From: Candidatus Sphingobacterium stercoripullorum
GTDB lineage: Bacteria; Bacteroidota; Bacteroidia; Sphingobacteriales; Sphingobacteriaceae
NCBI GenBank assembly: GCA_019114715.1
Contig: DXEZ01000152.1
Coordinates: forward strand, 1-15,425
Length of the DNA stretch: 15,425 bases
Direction: 5' to 3'
The notes below the pieces were generated by a model. It saw only the letters and a program-made list of their open reading frames with translations, did not search any database and was not told the origin of the DNA. The position numbers were made by a program, and so were the translations under genes. Positions 1 through 9,150 of this stretch are shown here, piece by piece (the stretch's first letter is position 1; every line of letters begins with the position of its first letter).

Positions 1-1
1 G

Positions 2-694
2 TTATATTCCTCCGCTCTTATGGATAAGTTTTTTAATACTGCTAGTTTCACCAAATAAGACAAGGACATCGTCTTTTTCTAAAACGGTATGGGAGTTTGC
101 TATTCCTGAGGCTTCTTTCTCCACCTTCATCTGGTTGCCCTTCTTGTCGATTTGGGTCTTAAGCGTAGTAAGTACTATCACTTGATACTTATTAGTAAAG
201 TCTGCCTCTTTTAAACTCATCCCTGCATAGCGTGCAGGAACTACCATCTCTATAATACTGTAGTTATCCGAAATTTTAAAAGAATCGATTATATCTACGT
301 TGTCCAGCCGCATCGCTAAACGCTCTGCCGTTTCTTCCTCAGGCATGACGTACTCTTGAATATTCATTGCTTCAAGTACAGTTTTCTGAAGACCAGAGAC
401 AACCCTTCCTATTATTCGCTTTACACCCAGCTGCTTTAACAAAGCCGTGGTCAATAACGACGCCCCCTCATCTTCACCAATTGCAACAATTACCGCATCA
501 CTATCTTTCAAAGGCAATGCTCCAACTGCTGATTTATCAGTGGAATCTAAGCAGACCGTATGGGTTATCTTATCCTTTAACTGCTCTACCAACTCCATAT
601 TTAAATCCGCACCAATGACCTCATGACCCAATTCAGTGAGGTGGGTAGCTAAAGATTGTCCGAAATGACCGAGTCCTAATACTATATATTTCAT
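2..694 (-). CDS. TrkA/KtrA-type potassium channel regulatory subunit (RCK protein)
   Basis: This is the cytoplasmic, nucleotide-binding gating subunit of a Trk/Ktr potassium uptake system, 230 aa, complete, with its stop codon at the window edge. An N-terminal Rossmann (RCK_N) domain is shown by the glycine motif GLGHFG at residues 7-12 and an acidic residue at the end of the second strand (GADLN, about residue 30). A C-terminal RCK_C domain occupies roughly residues 140-225. The length fits the single-RCK KtrA type rather than the double-RCK E. coli TrkA (about 458 aa). In this family rings of the subunit bind ATP/ADP or NAD(H) and set channel opening. Its ATG shares one base with the stop codon of the upstream trkH-like gene (TAATG on the minus strand), so translation is probably coupled. 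Family assignment is secure; the choice of KtrA over TrkA as a name is not. Confidence 0.93.
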   Translation of the reverse strand: MKYIVLGLGHFGQSLATHLTELGHEVIGADLNMELVEQLKDKITHTVCLDSTDKSAVGALPLKDSDAVIVAIGEDEGASLLTTALLKQLGVKRIIGRVVSGLQKTVLEAMNIQEYVMPEEETAERLAMRLDNVDIIDSFKISDNYSIIEMVVPARYAGMSLKEADFTNKYQVIVLTTLKTQIDKKGNQMKVEKEASGIANSHTVLEKDDVLVLFGETSSIKKLIHKSGGI

Positions 695-2502
695 TAAAAC
701 ATTATTTTTTCTGTCGGATATTTATACGTCCTACTTTTGGTGTCTTTAATAAGTGCTACTATAATTGTCAGGAGACCTACCCTACCTACAAACATCGTGA
801 CAACAAGTATGATTTTTCCAGCACTGTTTAAATCCTGAGAAGCTCCTAAGCTTAGACCACAAGTACAATATGCGGAAATGGATTCAAAAATTAAAGTCTT
901 TGAAGAAAGATGAGGATTGGTAATAACTAGCAGCAGAAAGCTTATTCCTATAGCGACAAAAGAAAGCACAATGATTGCAAAGGCTTTCTGGACGGATTCA
1001 TGCATAATCTTCCGTTTATAAAGCTCTATATTCTCTTTACCTTTTGCCAGGGAAAATACATTTAAAACTGCAATAGCCACGGTAGTAACTTTTACACCAC
1101 CACCTGTAGACCCTGGAGATGCCCCGATCCACATTAAAACGGAAAACAATAACAATGTTGGAGCCCCTAAAGTTGCAACATGCATATTATTAAACCCTGT
1201 GGATCTCGCCGAATTGGCCATAAAAAAAGAAGCGGAGAACTTACCAAACAAACTTTCATCTTCTAGTAAAGCACCGTCGTATTGAAAAATTAAGAAAAAC
1301 AGCGTAGCAGCTGCAATTACTAGGAGGTTACAGGTTAAAATAAATTTAGAGTTGAAACTAAAGACCTGCGGTTTATAAATATGTTGCTTGTGTAAGACAA
1401 ACCTTTTGACCAATGCAGTGAGTTTTGTTTTAAAATAGATGTAGGTATTATTTACTAGGCTAAATCCTAACCCACCAAAGATCAAGGTGAATGTTAGGGC
1501 CAGCTGCAGGCCGTAATTATGACGAAATAGGGTATTAGTCATCCCGCCATCAATGGTGGTGAATCCCGCATTACAAAAAGCTGAAATAGAATGAAAGGCT
1601 GCAAAAAACACCTTCTCTCCAACCGAATTAAAAGTATAGTCTTCTAAAGAAATAAAAATCAATACCCCACCAATAATCTCAAATAAGAAAGTGATAAATA
1701 TAATCTTCAATAGCGTAGATACTACGGAACCTAACTTTGTTTCCCCTAATATCTCCCCATACATGAGCTGATTTTTGAAAGAGAAGCCCCCGGAGAAAAA
1801 ATATCCAAAGAAACCCGTGAAGGTCATAATCCCCAACCCTCCTACTTGCATTAATACCATGATTACAAACTTTCCATAAAAACTCAGTTGACTACTGACA
1901 TCAACAACGGTCAACCCAGTAATGGAAACGGCACTCGTTGACATAAACATCGCATCAATAAAAGACAAGGAAATCCCATGAGATGAAGCCCTAGGAAGCA
2001 TCAGTAGGCCAGAGCCTATAAATATCAGCATCAGATAGCTGATAATAAATAAGATCGTGGGGTTGAAATAAAAGTTATCAAACAAGAGGCTGTTTTTTGA
2101 CAGCTCGGCTACAAAGATTATAGCGACCCCTACATAAATCCATTCTGGTCCTTTAAAAAACTCTAGTAGATCTATGTTGGAGTTTCTTCCTAAAGCAACT
2201 AGGAAAAAGTAAACAAATACAAATAAAGAGGCGTAATGAGGTATTCTAAGCCGCTTGTAACCAATAACAGAGACTGTCAGAAACAAGCCATTTAAAACCG
2301 CTAAAAAATAAAATACTCCTTTAAGGATGATTTCATAAGAATAATAAACTTTTAGCTGCTTACGCTCCAAATACCCAACATGAAAAATAACATAGCAAAA
2401 GCAAACCAGACTCATATAAAACATGAACCTGCTGATTTGCTTTTCATACCGGTTGAAAACGTAACTAAGTTCTAATAATACTTCTTCAAACCGTTTTAAC
2501 AT
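694..2502 (-). CDS. TrkH/KtrB family potassium uptake channel subunit
   Basis: Integral inner-membrane, potassium-translocating subunit, 602 aa. Four repeated M1-P-M2 units are visible from their pore loops, each with the selectivity-filter glycine: TGLTV near 195-199, NAGFT near 311-315, STGFN near 434-438 and CTCGLS near 546-551. The canonical family core begins about residue 146 (FNPTILFIISY). Ahead of it lie about 145 extra residues with several hydrophobic segments (about 25-43, 58-80, 90-104, 121-133), so the protein is longer than the usual 450-490 aa. It partners with the RCK subunit encoded directly downstream, with a one-base overlap. The AsmA-like gene lies 34 bases upstream, so all are probably co-transcribed. 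Function is firm at family level; ion selectivity (K+ alone or Na+-coupled) cannot be read from the sequence. Confidence 0.94.
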   Translation of the reverse strand: MLKRFEEVLLELSYVFNRYEKQISRFMFYMSLVCFCYVIFHVGYLERKQLKVYYSYEIILKGVFYFLAVLNGLFLTVSVIGYKRLRIPHYASLFVFVYFFLVALGRNSNIDLLEFFKGPEWIYVGVAIIFVAELSKNSLLFDNFYFNPTILFIISYLMLIFIGSGLLMLPRASSHGISLSFIDAMFMSTSAVSITGLTVVDVSSQLSFYGKFVIMVLMQVGGLGIMTFTGFFGYFFSGGFSFKNQLMYGEILGETKLGSVVSTLLKIIFITFLFEIIGGVLIFISLEDYTFNSVGEKVFFAAFHSISAFCNAGFTTIDGGMTNTLFRHNYGLQLALTFTLIFGGLGFSLVNNTYIYFKTKLTALVKRFVLHKQHIYKPQVFSFNSKFILTCNLLVIAAATLFFLIFQYDGALLEDESLFGKFSASFFMANSARSTGFNNMHVATLGAPTLLLFSVLMWIGASPGSTGGGVKVTTVAIAVLNVFSLAKGKENIELYKRKIMHESVQKAFAIIVLSFVAIGISFLLLVITNPHLSSKTLIFESISAYCTCGLSLGASQDLNSAGKIILVVTMFVGRVGLLTIIVALIKDTKSRTYKYPTEKIMF

Positions 2503-2536
2503 ATTTTATCTTTTTCATCTGAAACTCGCATCTACG

Positions 2537-4324
2537 CTAATTTTCTTTTTTGTCTTTTTCTTTAAACAACCTCCGGAAAAACCCTTTACTTTTTTTAACT
2601 GCGGTCTTAGTTTCTTTGACTCTTTCCTGTGCCGATTGTGCTTGAGCAAGCAGTTTTGCCTCTCTCTCTGGACTAATCCCGGCGGTTTGTTTAATTCCAT
2701 CGAATAAACTTTGCCACAGAGTTTTAAAGAAAGTATGCTCTGGCACACGTTTATAATTTATATTTCCTACATGGTATTTGTTATTAGCATCAGGGTTACT
2801 GTCGTTAATTAAAATCGAATTAACTAAAAAAGAGAGGACGCCTCTAGAGCTTCTCCTCTTAGTATTATCTTTTTGTAGAATGCTCACCTTTAAATGATCA
2901 TAATCAAATCTAAAATCTCCCCAATTTCTATAGTCATTGGCTTGCATATCGAAGCTTATTTTCCGAATATTTCCCGAGGTAATTTCAATGTTTAATAGGG
3001 GCCGTAGAATTCGATTGAATGATTTTGCGTTCATCCTTCCCAAGGTCCCTTTATAAGTGTGTGCACCTTCGGAACTTGTCATATCAAAACCAAATTGGAC
3101 ATTAAACCTACCTTGATTAAGTAGCTTGGAAGTTAAGTCCGCCCGCATAAATTTGTCTTCAGCCAAAGCAATAGAATCGTTAGTTACATGCGTTACTGTC
3201 CCAGTAGTTCCATTAAAAGCTATAGACCCTTCACGGTAATATTTTCCACTGAACTCAAAATAAGTGACATCCACATTATCTAAAAAAACAGAATCTACTT
3301 TGATCCTTCGATCTGCTTTCATGAGCTTTTGATGCGGAGAATCGCCAATTTTATTTTCAGGCTTTTTGGGGTAGCTTTTATCCGTTGAAATATCTGCTTT
3401 CCCCGATTTAATATATATCTTATCGGCTATAATAGCCCCTTCATCTAGGAGTGTTCTTAGCTGTAACCCTTGAGCAGAAACCTGTTCAAAATGCAGATCC
3501 GCCATAGTAACGTTTCTCCCTTTTTGCTTGTAAAAGGAACGCTTATCCATTTTAGGGTGAATATTCACCCCGTGGATATAAAGCTCACCTTGGGTGGTTG
3601 ATAGCAGTACACTGTCCAAGCTCGCAACATAATAGCCGTCATCAAGCTCATGTTCAAAAGAGCCGGTTTTAACGGTAATATTTTTAGTATAGTAAAACCT
3701 ACTACTGTCGCTTTTGGAGTTTTCATCTATTAAAAGGTCGTCAACCTGAATATCTACAGCACCAATCGATAATTCAGTAGTATCCTTATCCATAAACTTC
3801 TTATGGCTAATTTGCGCCTGATCAATCTTTATCTTATCCACCTTCACCGACTCCAAAACGTCCTGTATCGACGAATAGAGATCTTTCTTATCCGATTCTA
3901 CAGAATCTTTTTTGGCCGCTGGAAAATGGAATATTTCTATTGCTGGTTTATCGATAGCTATCAAGTTTAGCTCCATTTGTTTTTTCTTCCAAGCTTTCCA
4001 GATCTGCACTCCTTTTACTGCTATACGATCAACCTCTAAAAAGTAAAGATGATCTGGAGCAATACTATCGGCTTGAAGCTGCTTGTAAACATTGGTGTCG
4101 GCAATCAGCTTTACGCGATCCAGATTCACATTACCTAAGGTGAGGTTAAAATCCAAATTGTCGTAACTCAATTTATATAACCCGCCCGATGCCTTAGTCA
4201 CCGCCTTTTCAATTTCATTTTGAATGAGTGGCTTCCAGTGTTTTTTTAAATATATAACAGCCCCAGTGATAGTTAATGCTAAAACAAAAAATATAAGGGC
4301 TACCCATTTCCAAACTCTATTCAT
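2537..4324 (-). CDS. Membrane-anchored AsmA-like protein of unknown function
   Basis: I do not recognise a specific gene. The 595-aa product starts with a short basic N-terminus and one hydrophobic segment (about residues 8-26), which looks like an uncleaved signal anchor leaving a large periplasmic domain. The rest is rich in short alternating beta-strand patterns of the sort VDSVFLDNVDVTY and ADKIYIKSGKADI, resembling the repetitive beta-sheet groove of AsmA/DUF748-like envelope proteins. The last 40 or so residues are a highly charged Lys/Arg/Glu tail containing FFRRLFKEKDKK. AsmA-like proteins are linked to lipid or outer-membrane homeostasis, but that role is only inferred here. It lies 51 bases after rsgA and 34 bases before trkH, in the same direction, so it is probably part of that operon. 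It could be a lineage-specific conserved hypothetical. Confidence 0.75.
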   Translation of the reverse strand: MNRVWKWVALIFFVLALTITGAVIYLKKHWKPLIQNEIEKAVTKASGGLYKLSYDNLDFNLTLGNVNLDRVKLIADTNVYKQLQADSIAPDHLYFLEVDRIAVKGVQIWKAWKKKQMELNLIAIDKPAIEIFHFPAAKKDSVESDKKDLYSSIQDVLESVKVDKIKIDQAQISHKKFMDKDTTELSIGAVDIQVDDLLIDENSKSDSSRFYYTKNITVKTGSFEHELDDGYYVASLDSVLLSTTQGELYIHGVNIHPKMDKRSFYKQKGRNVTMADLHFEQVSAQGLQLRTLLDEGAIIADKIYIKSGKADISTDKSYPKKPENKIGDSPHQKLMKADRRIKVDSVFLDNVDVTYFEFSGKYYREGSIAFNGTTGTVTHVTNDSIALAEDKFMRADLTSKLLNQGRFNVQFGFDMTSSEGAHTYKGTLGRMNAKSFNRILRPLLNIEITSGNIRKISFDMQANDYRNWGDFRFDYDHLKVSILQKDNTKRRSSRGVLSFLVNSILINDSNPDANNKYHVGNINYKRVPEHTFFKTLWQSLFDGIKQTAGISPEREAKLLAQAQSAQERVKETKTAVKKSKGFFRRLFKEKDKKEN

Positions 4325-4375
4325 GTGCTGCTTTATTGAAAAACAAATAATTAGATCAAAGGTTTTTATTGCATA

Positions 4376-5302
4376 TTACCCTCGGTTATCTTCATTCCTG
4401 TATATGCTTAGATAATTCTCATACCTTGAATAAGCTATTTTTCCTTCCTCCACTTGTTTTATTACTTCGCATGCTGGCTCACTAATGTGCCTACAGTTAT
4501 CGAATCTACATTGGTTTAATAGCTGACGCATCTCTGGAAAGTAATGCGCTAATTCGTCATTTTGGATATCTATTATCCCCAGCTCTTTTATTCCTGGTGT
4601 GTCAATTATATCTCCACCAAAGCTCAGGTGAATCATTTCAGCAAAGGTTGTGGTGTGCTTACCCTTTTCCGACCAATCTGAAACATCGCCAACTCTTAAC
4701 TCTGCGCTGGGCTCAAGGGCGTTAATGAGCGTGGACTTGCCAACACCCGAATGACCAGAAACCAGGGTTGTTTTATCCTTTAGCAACTCTTTTAACTGGT
4801 CGATGTTTTCACCCGATTGTGCGGAGACTTCTATACACTGATACCCAAGAGGCTCATAAATTTCCTTAAAATCATGGAGCATCTCGCGGCCTTGCTCCGT
4901 ATACAAATCTATCTTATTGAAGACCAGCACGGCCGGTATGCTATAAGCCTCAGCTGTGACCAGGAAACGATCGATAAACCCTAATGAAGTCGGTGGATAG
5001 GCTAAAGTAACCACTAATATCGCTTGGTCTAAATTTGCGCCAATAATATGGACTTGTTTAGATAGGTTCACAGACCTACGAATGATGTAGTTTTTACGGT
5101 CTTTTAATTCAGTAATCACGCCGGTTTGCTGCTCTTCATCAATTTCTATTTTAACCCTATCTCCAACAGCTACAGGATTGGTTGTTCTTAGCCCTTGGAT
5201 ACGAAACCTCCCTTTAATCTTACAGCTGTATACCTCATTATTTTCAGCTAAAACCTGATGCCAGCTCCCCGTAGATTTAATAACCAAACCATTAAGCTCC
5301 AT
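4376..5302 (-). CDS. rsgA: Ribosome small-subunit-dependent GTPase A
   Basis: RsgA (YjeQ) is a circularly permuted GTPase that checks late maturation of the 30S subunit. The 308-aa product has the expected order: N-terminal OB fold (about 1-70), then G4 (NKID 129-132), G5 (SAQSG 160-164), the P-loop GHSGVGKS at 183-190 and G3 (DTPG 234-237), followed by a C-terminal zinc site with C265, C270, H272 and C278. The permuted order G4-G5-G1-G3 together with this CX4CXHX5C zinc site is diagnostic. The length is normal for the family. The ATG at 5302 gives an N-terminus that leads straight into the OB fold. It is the first gene of the minus-strand block and is divergent from polA across 92 bases; the AsmA-like gene follows 51 bases downstream. 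Confidence 0.97.
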   Translation of the reverse strand: MELNGLVIKSTGSWHQVLAENNEVYSCKIKGRFRIQGLRTTNPVAVGDRVKIEIDEEQQTGVITELKDRKNYIIRRSVNLSKQVHIIGANLDQAILVVTLAYPPTSLGFIDRFLVTAEAYSIPAVLVFNKIDLYTEQGREMLHDFKEIYEPLGYQCIEVSAQSGENIDQLKELLKDKTTLVSGHSGVGKSTLINALEPSAELRVGDVSDWSEKGKHTTTFAEMIHLSFGGDIIDTPGIKELGIIDIQNDELAHYFPEMRQLLNQCRFDNCRHISEPACEVIKQVEEGKIAYSRYENYLSIYRNEDNRG

Positions 5303-5380
5303 AATCCTGTATTTTATAATGTATTGACAATATTAAACAAAACTCGTTAAAATTTCTTAATGTAAGCAAAAATGGTTTAT

Positions 5381-5388
5381 TACCTTTG
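5381..5388 (+). promoter_or_regulatory. polA promoter, Bacteroidota -7 box
   Basis: TACCTTTG matches the Bacteroidota sigma-A -7 consensus TAnnTTTG exactly. No TTG is seen at the usual -33 distance. Transcription would start a few bases downstream, near 5393, which is almost on top of the ATG at 5395 and about 25 bases before the GTG at 5419. Confidence 0.6.
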
Positions 5389-5418
5389 TAGTGAATGCAT
5401 CACAAAAATCAATTCAAC

Positions 5419-8211
5419 GTGAAAAAACTTTTTCTTTTAGATGGAATGGCCTTGATTTATAGGGCATACTTTGCTTTGAGTAGAAACCCAAGAGTTACCT
5501 CTTACGGATTAAATACTAGTGCAGTTTTTGGTTTTACAAATACTCTTTTGGATGTTCTAAATAACCAAAGGCCTACGCATATAGCAGCCGTTTTCGACAC
5601 GGATAAACCCACTATCAGGCACCTAGAATATAAAGACTATAAAGCCCATCGGGAGGCCATGCCAGAGGATTTAGCAGCTTCAATTCCTTATATATTTAGG
5701 CTTTTAGAAGGGTTTCATATCCCGGTAATTACTAAAGACGGGTATGAAGCAGATGACATTATAGGCACCTTAGCAAAAAAGGCAGAAACTGTAGGCTTCG
5801 AAACCTATTGTATGACTCCAGATAAAGATTTTGCACAGTTAGTTTCAGAAAAAATACACCTCTATAAACCAGCAAGGATGGGTTTCGGAGCTGAAGTTAT
5901 CCAGGTAAATGATGTACTAAAAAAGTGGGAGGTAGAAAATGTCTCTCAAGTCATAGATATCTTAGGCTTATGGGGAGATGCGGTAGATAACATACCGGGA
6001 GTCCCTGGGATTGGAGAAAAGACCGCAAAAAAACTCATCAAGGAGTATGGGTCGATTGAAGGCATCCTAGGAAACACCGACAAGCTGAAAGGCAAGCAAA
6101 AAGAAAATCTCGAAAATTTTGCCGATCAGGCACTAATATCTAAAAAACTTGCAACTATCTTACTTGATGTACCCGTAGATTTCGATGCAGAAGAGTTAAT
6201 TTTAAAAGATTACAACCAAGAAGCATTGGAAAGCCTATTTGTGGAGCTGGAATTTAGAACCTTGGGAAAAAGGATCTTTGGAGAATCCTTTTCTGTAGCT
6301 GGAGGGCAAGACCCTAGCGGGCAGATGAATTTATTTGCTCAAAATACGGCAGATACAAGCTCAGCACCATCAGGTTCATCGCCTAGCAGCATAGAGATTA
6401 GAAATATAGAGAGCGTCAAACCGAGATACGAACTTATCGAAGATATAGACGGAGTAAAAGCTCTAAGTAAGTTATTAATACAAGCCGACGCTTTTGCCTT
6501 TGATACCGAAACCAGCGACCTAGATGTCTACAAAGCTTCCTTAGTGGGTATTTCGGTGGCTTTACGTAAGGAAAATGCGCATTACATTCATTTCGATGAA
6601 AACAAAGAACGAACTGAAGAAATTTTAGCCTTACTAGAGCCCGCATTTACCAATCCAAAATCCTTGAAAATTGGCCACAATGCTAAATACGACATTCAGG
6701 TATTAAAGAATAATGGAATCGAGGTTAAAGGCCCTTTATTTGACACCATGGTGGCCCATTATTTATTGGATGCAGATACCAGGCACAACATGGACACCTT
6801 GTCTGAAACATATTTAAACTACACACCCATCCCCATAGAAACACTCATCGGCCCTAGGGGGAAGAATCAAAAATCGATGCGTGATTTAAGCGATAAAGTA
6901 ATCATGCCTTATGCCTGCGAGGATGCGGATGTTACTTGGCAACTTTATGAATGCTTTTTACCTCTTTTAAAAGAGGCACATGTGTTAGAGCTAGCAGAAA
7001 ATGTAGAATTTCCTCTGATCTATGTTTTAGCTAACATGGAATCAAATGGGGTGAAACTCGATGTAGCTGCCCTTAAAAGCCTAAGCGAAAAGCTACAAAC
7101 AGTTATTACAGAAATAGAAAATACGATTTACGAAAAAACAGGTGTCACCTTTAATATTTCTTCTCCAAAACAACTGGGAGAAGTATTATTTGACCACCTG
7201 AAGCTAGATCCAAAAGCAAAAAAAACGAAAACCGGCCAATATAAAACTGGCGAAGATGTTCTTTTAGGGCTGGCATCTAAATCAGATATCGTACAAGATA
7301 TTTTAGAGTATAGACAAATAAAAAAATTACTTTCTACTTACGTTCTTGCGCTTCCAGAATTAATAAACCAATCTACTGGGCTGATCCATACCTCGTACAA
7401 TCAAGCAATTACCTCTACCGGTCGTCTAAGTTCGACACATCCTAACCTACAAAATATACCTATCCGTACAGAGTTAGGTAGAGAGGTCAGAAAAGCATTC
7501 GTCCCCAGAGATCCTGACAATCAGATCCTTTCTGCCGACTACTCACAAATAGAATTGCGGATTATGGCTGAGTTAAGCGACGATGCAAACATGAAAGAAG
7601 CATTTGAAAAGGGGCTGGACATCCATAGGGCAACAGCTGCGCGAGTTTATGGAGTAGAATTAGAGGAAGTCACCTCCGAACAACGTAGAAATGCAAAAGC
7701 CGTCAACTTCGGTATTATTTATGGTCAATCTGCTTTTGGTTTATCCCAAAGCCTAGGAATTTCACGAAAGGAAGCAGCAGATATCATCAAGCAGTACTTC
7801 AAGCAGTATCAAGGCATCCAAAATTACATGAGCCAAATCGTAGAAGAAGCAAAAGAGAAGGGCTATGTAGAGACCATCTTAAAGCGAAGGAGATACCTCC
7901 GAGATATTAACTCTGCCAATAGAACGGTTCAGGGTTATGCGGAGAGAAACGCCATAAATGCACCCATTCAAGGTTCCGCTGCGGATATGATTAAGGTTGC
8001 CATGATCGATATTCAAAAAGAACTGGATGCTCAAAAGTTAAAATCAAAGATGATTATGCAGGTGCATGACGAATTGGTATTTGATGTGCCCAAAACTGAA
8101 GCCGAGATAGTAAAAAAAATCATTAACGAAAAAATGACTCAAGCCATTCCTTTAAGTATTCCCCTAATTGTAGATATTGGGGCTGGTGAAAACTGGCTTG
8201 AAGCGCATTAA
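5419..8211 (+). CDS. polA: DNA polymerase I
   Basis: Complete family A polymerase for Okazaki fragment processing and repair, 930 aa from the GTG chosen here. Domains in order: a 5'-3' exonuclease/FEN domain (about 1-290) with FDTDKPTIRH, YEADDIIG, TPDKDF and a helix-hairpin-helix GVPGIGEKTAKKL; a 3'-5' proofreading domain with intact carboxylates D362/E364 (DTE), D425 (GHNAKYD) and Y498...D502; and the polymerase domain with motif A (D707, SADYSQIELR), O helix (R756, K760, F764, Y768) and motif C (HDE, D884). Phe at the O-helix selectivity position predicts the usual discrimination against ddNTPs. The frame is open from ATG 5395, but family N-termini begin at the equivalent of KKLFLLDGMALIYRA, and the -7 box leaves almost no leader for 5395, so GTG 5419 is preferred. 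An intrinsic terminator follows at 8238. Confidence 0.96.
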   Translation: MKKLFLLDGMALIYRAYFALSRNPRVTSYGLNTSAVFGFTNTLLDVLNNQRPTHIAAVFDTDKPTIRHLEYKDYKAHREAMPEDLAASIPYIFRLLEGFHIPVITKDGYEADDIIGTLAKKAETVGFETYCMTPDKDFAQLVSEKIHLYKPARMGFGAEVIQVNDVLKKWEVENVSQVIDILGLWGDAVDNIPGVPGIGEKTAKKLIKEYGSIEGILGNTDKLKGKQKENLENFADQALISKKLATILLDVPVDFDAEELILKDYNQEALESLFVELEFRTLGKRIFGESFSVAGGQDPSGQMNLFAQNTADTSSAPSGSSPSSIEIRNIESVKPRYELIEDIDGVKALSKLLIQADAFAFDTETSDLDVYKASLVGISVALRKENAHYIHFDENKERTEEILALLEPAFTNPKSLKIGHNAKYDIQVLKNNGIEVKGPLFDTMVAHYLLDADTRHNMDTLSETYLNYTPIPIETLIGPRGKNQKSMRDLSDKVIMPYACEDADVTWQLYECFLPLLKEAHVLELAENVEFPLIYVLANMESNGVKLDVAALKSLSEKLQTVITEIENTIYEKTGVTFNISSPKQLGEVLFDHLKLDPKAKKTKTGQYKTGEDVLLGLASKSDIVQDILEYRQIKKLLSTYVLALPELINQSTGLIHTSYNQAITSTGRLSSTHPNLQNIPIRTELGREVRKAFVPRDPDNQILSADYSQIELRIMAELSDDANMKEAFEKGLDIHRATAARVYGVELEEVTSEQRRNAKAVNFGIIYGQSAFGLSQSLGISRKEAADIIKQYFKQYQGIQNYMSQIVEEAKEKGYVETILKRRRYLRDINSANRTVQGYAERNAINAPIQGSAADMIKVAMIDIQKELDAQKLKSKMIMQVHDELVFDVPKTEAEIVKKIINEKMTQAIPLSIPLIVDIGAGENWLEAH

Positions 8212-8237
8212 ACCTACATTGGTGTAAAATATATGCT

Positions 8238-8270
8238 GGCTCAGGTCTTTTGATTTGAGCCGTTTTTTTT
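8238..8270 (+). terminator. Intrinsic terminator after polA
   Basis: A 10-bp stem (GGCTCAGGTC paired with GATTTGAGCC, two G-T wobbles) closes on a TTTT loop and is followed by G and eight T residues. It lies 27 bases after the polA stop codon and is a textbook Rho-independent terminator. Confidence 0.9.
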
Positions 8271-8466
8271 ATAGAAATTCTGGCCCCTTCATTTAAAACT
8301 GAACTTTCAGTGTGTTTTGATAAAAGACAATTCTTTCTTTTCAACTTGGATCTTTTTTAAAATTATTGGCACAATATATTGGGTAGAAAGCATACTTATT
8401 TCAAAAATGAGCTCAATACGTAATTTAGTTTTATCTTTGTATTAGTTTATTTGTTTATAATTGCAC
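8271..8466 (+). promoter_or_regulatory. Upstream region and promoter of psd
   Basis: Non-coding stretch between the polA terminator and psd. TATCTTTG at 8432-8439 fits the TAnnTTTG -7 consensus and lies 27 bases before the ATG at 8467, giving a leader of about 20 bases; no -33 TTG is seen at the usual distance. The rest holds a small 5-bp hairpin (8298-8311) and a 10-base palindrome CAATATATTG (8372-8381), neither with evident function. I see no RNA gene or reading frame here. Confidence 0.5.
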
Positions 8467-9120
8467 ATGAAATTCCATAAAGAGGGATATGTCTCATTAT
8501 TTTTAGTCCTTTTAATAATAGTTATATTACAAGGGCTTGTTGCCTATTTTGGGGCCGCTGAATGGTTTAGATGGTTTATTCACATTTTGTCAGCTTTTCT
8601 GCTGATCACCATTCTTCAGTTTTTTAGAAGCCCATCAAGGGACATTCAAAGGGACGAAAAAACTATTTTATGTCCAGCAGACGGGAAAGTCGTTGTTATT
8701 GAGGAAACGCAAGAAAACGAATATTTCAAAGATAAAAGACTTCAAGTTTCTATCTTCATGTCACCTACAAATGTGCATGTAAACAGAAACCCAATCTCTG
8801 GAGTCGTTAACTATTTCAAATATCACCCTGGAAAATACTTGGTGGCTTGGCATCCGAAATCCTCAACGGATAACGAAAGAACGAGTATCGTGCTCAAGGA
8901 TGCTCAAGGTAAAGAAGTCTTAATGAGACAAATTGCTGGTGCTATGGCAAGACGGATAGTTTGGTATATTAAGGAGGGGGACCGTGTAGAACAGGGAGAA
9001 GAATTTGGCTTTATAAAATTTGGATCTAGAGTGGATTTATTTTTACCACTTGATAGCCAAATCAACGTAAATATCGGACAAAAAGTAATTGGTGGTAAAA
9101 CTATCATAGGGAAAATATAA
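8467..9120 (+). CDS. psd: Phosphatidylserine decarboxylase proenzyme, short (archaeal-type) form
   Basis: Makes phosphatidylethanolamine by decarboxylating phosphatidylserine, using a pyruvoyl cofactor formed by self-cleavage. The 217-aa product has two N-terminal hydrophobic segments (about 10-27 and 34-52), which tether it to the inner membrane. The family motifs PADG (70-73) and NVHVNR (102-107) follow. The processing site is G186-S187 in KFGSRVD; cleavage there would leave a beta chain of about 186 residues and a small alpha chain of about 31 residues whose first Ser becomes the pyruvoyl group. The small size and single-domain form match the short Psd class common in Bacteroidota rather than E. 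coli Psd (322 aa). The frame extends to a TTG at 8461, but ATG 8467 gives the usual MKFHKEG start. No phosphatidylserine synthase gene lies beside it. Confidence 0.95.
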   Translation: MKFHKEGYVSLFLVLLIIVILQGLVAYFGAAEWFRWFIHILSAFLLITILQFFRSPSRDIQRDEKTILCPADGKVVVIEETQENEYFKDKRLQVSIFMSPTNVHVNRNPISGVVNYFKYHPGKYLVAWHPKSSTDNERTSIVLKDAQGKEVLMRQIAGAMARRIVWYIKEGDRVEQGEEFGFIKFGSRVDLFLPLDSQINVNIGQKVIGGKTIIGKI

Positions 9121-9150
9121 ACCCCTTACTCCCAACATTCCCCTTATAAT

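Noticed and set aside
367..618. Plus-strand open frame inside the RCK gene
   Set aside because: It lies wholly within a well-supported gene on the other strand and has low-complexity Pro/Leu/His composition with no recognisable domain.
5303..5394. rsgA promoter on the minus strand (TAATATTG, complement of 5328-5335)
   Set aside because: One mismatch to the -7 consensus and no -33 element at a sensible distance in very AT-rich DNA; a promoter must exist here, but I cannot fix its position.
8123..8344. Minus-strand open frame over the end of polA
   Set aside because: It overlaps polA and its terminator, has no promoter or start signal, and its product resembles nothing.
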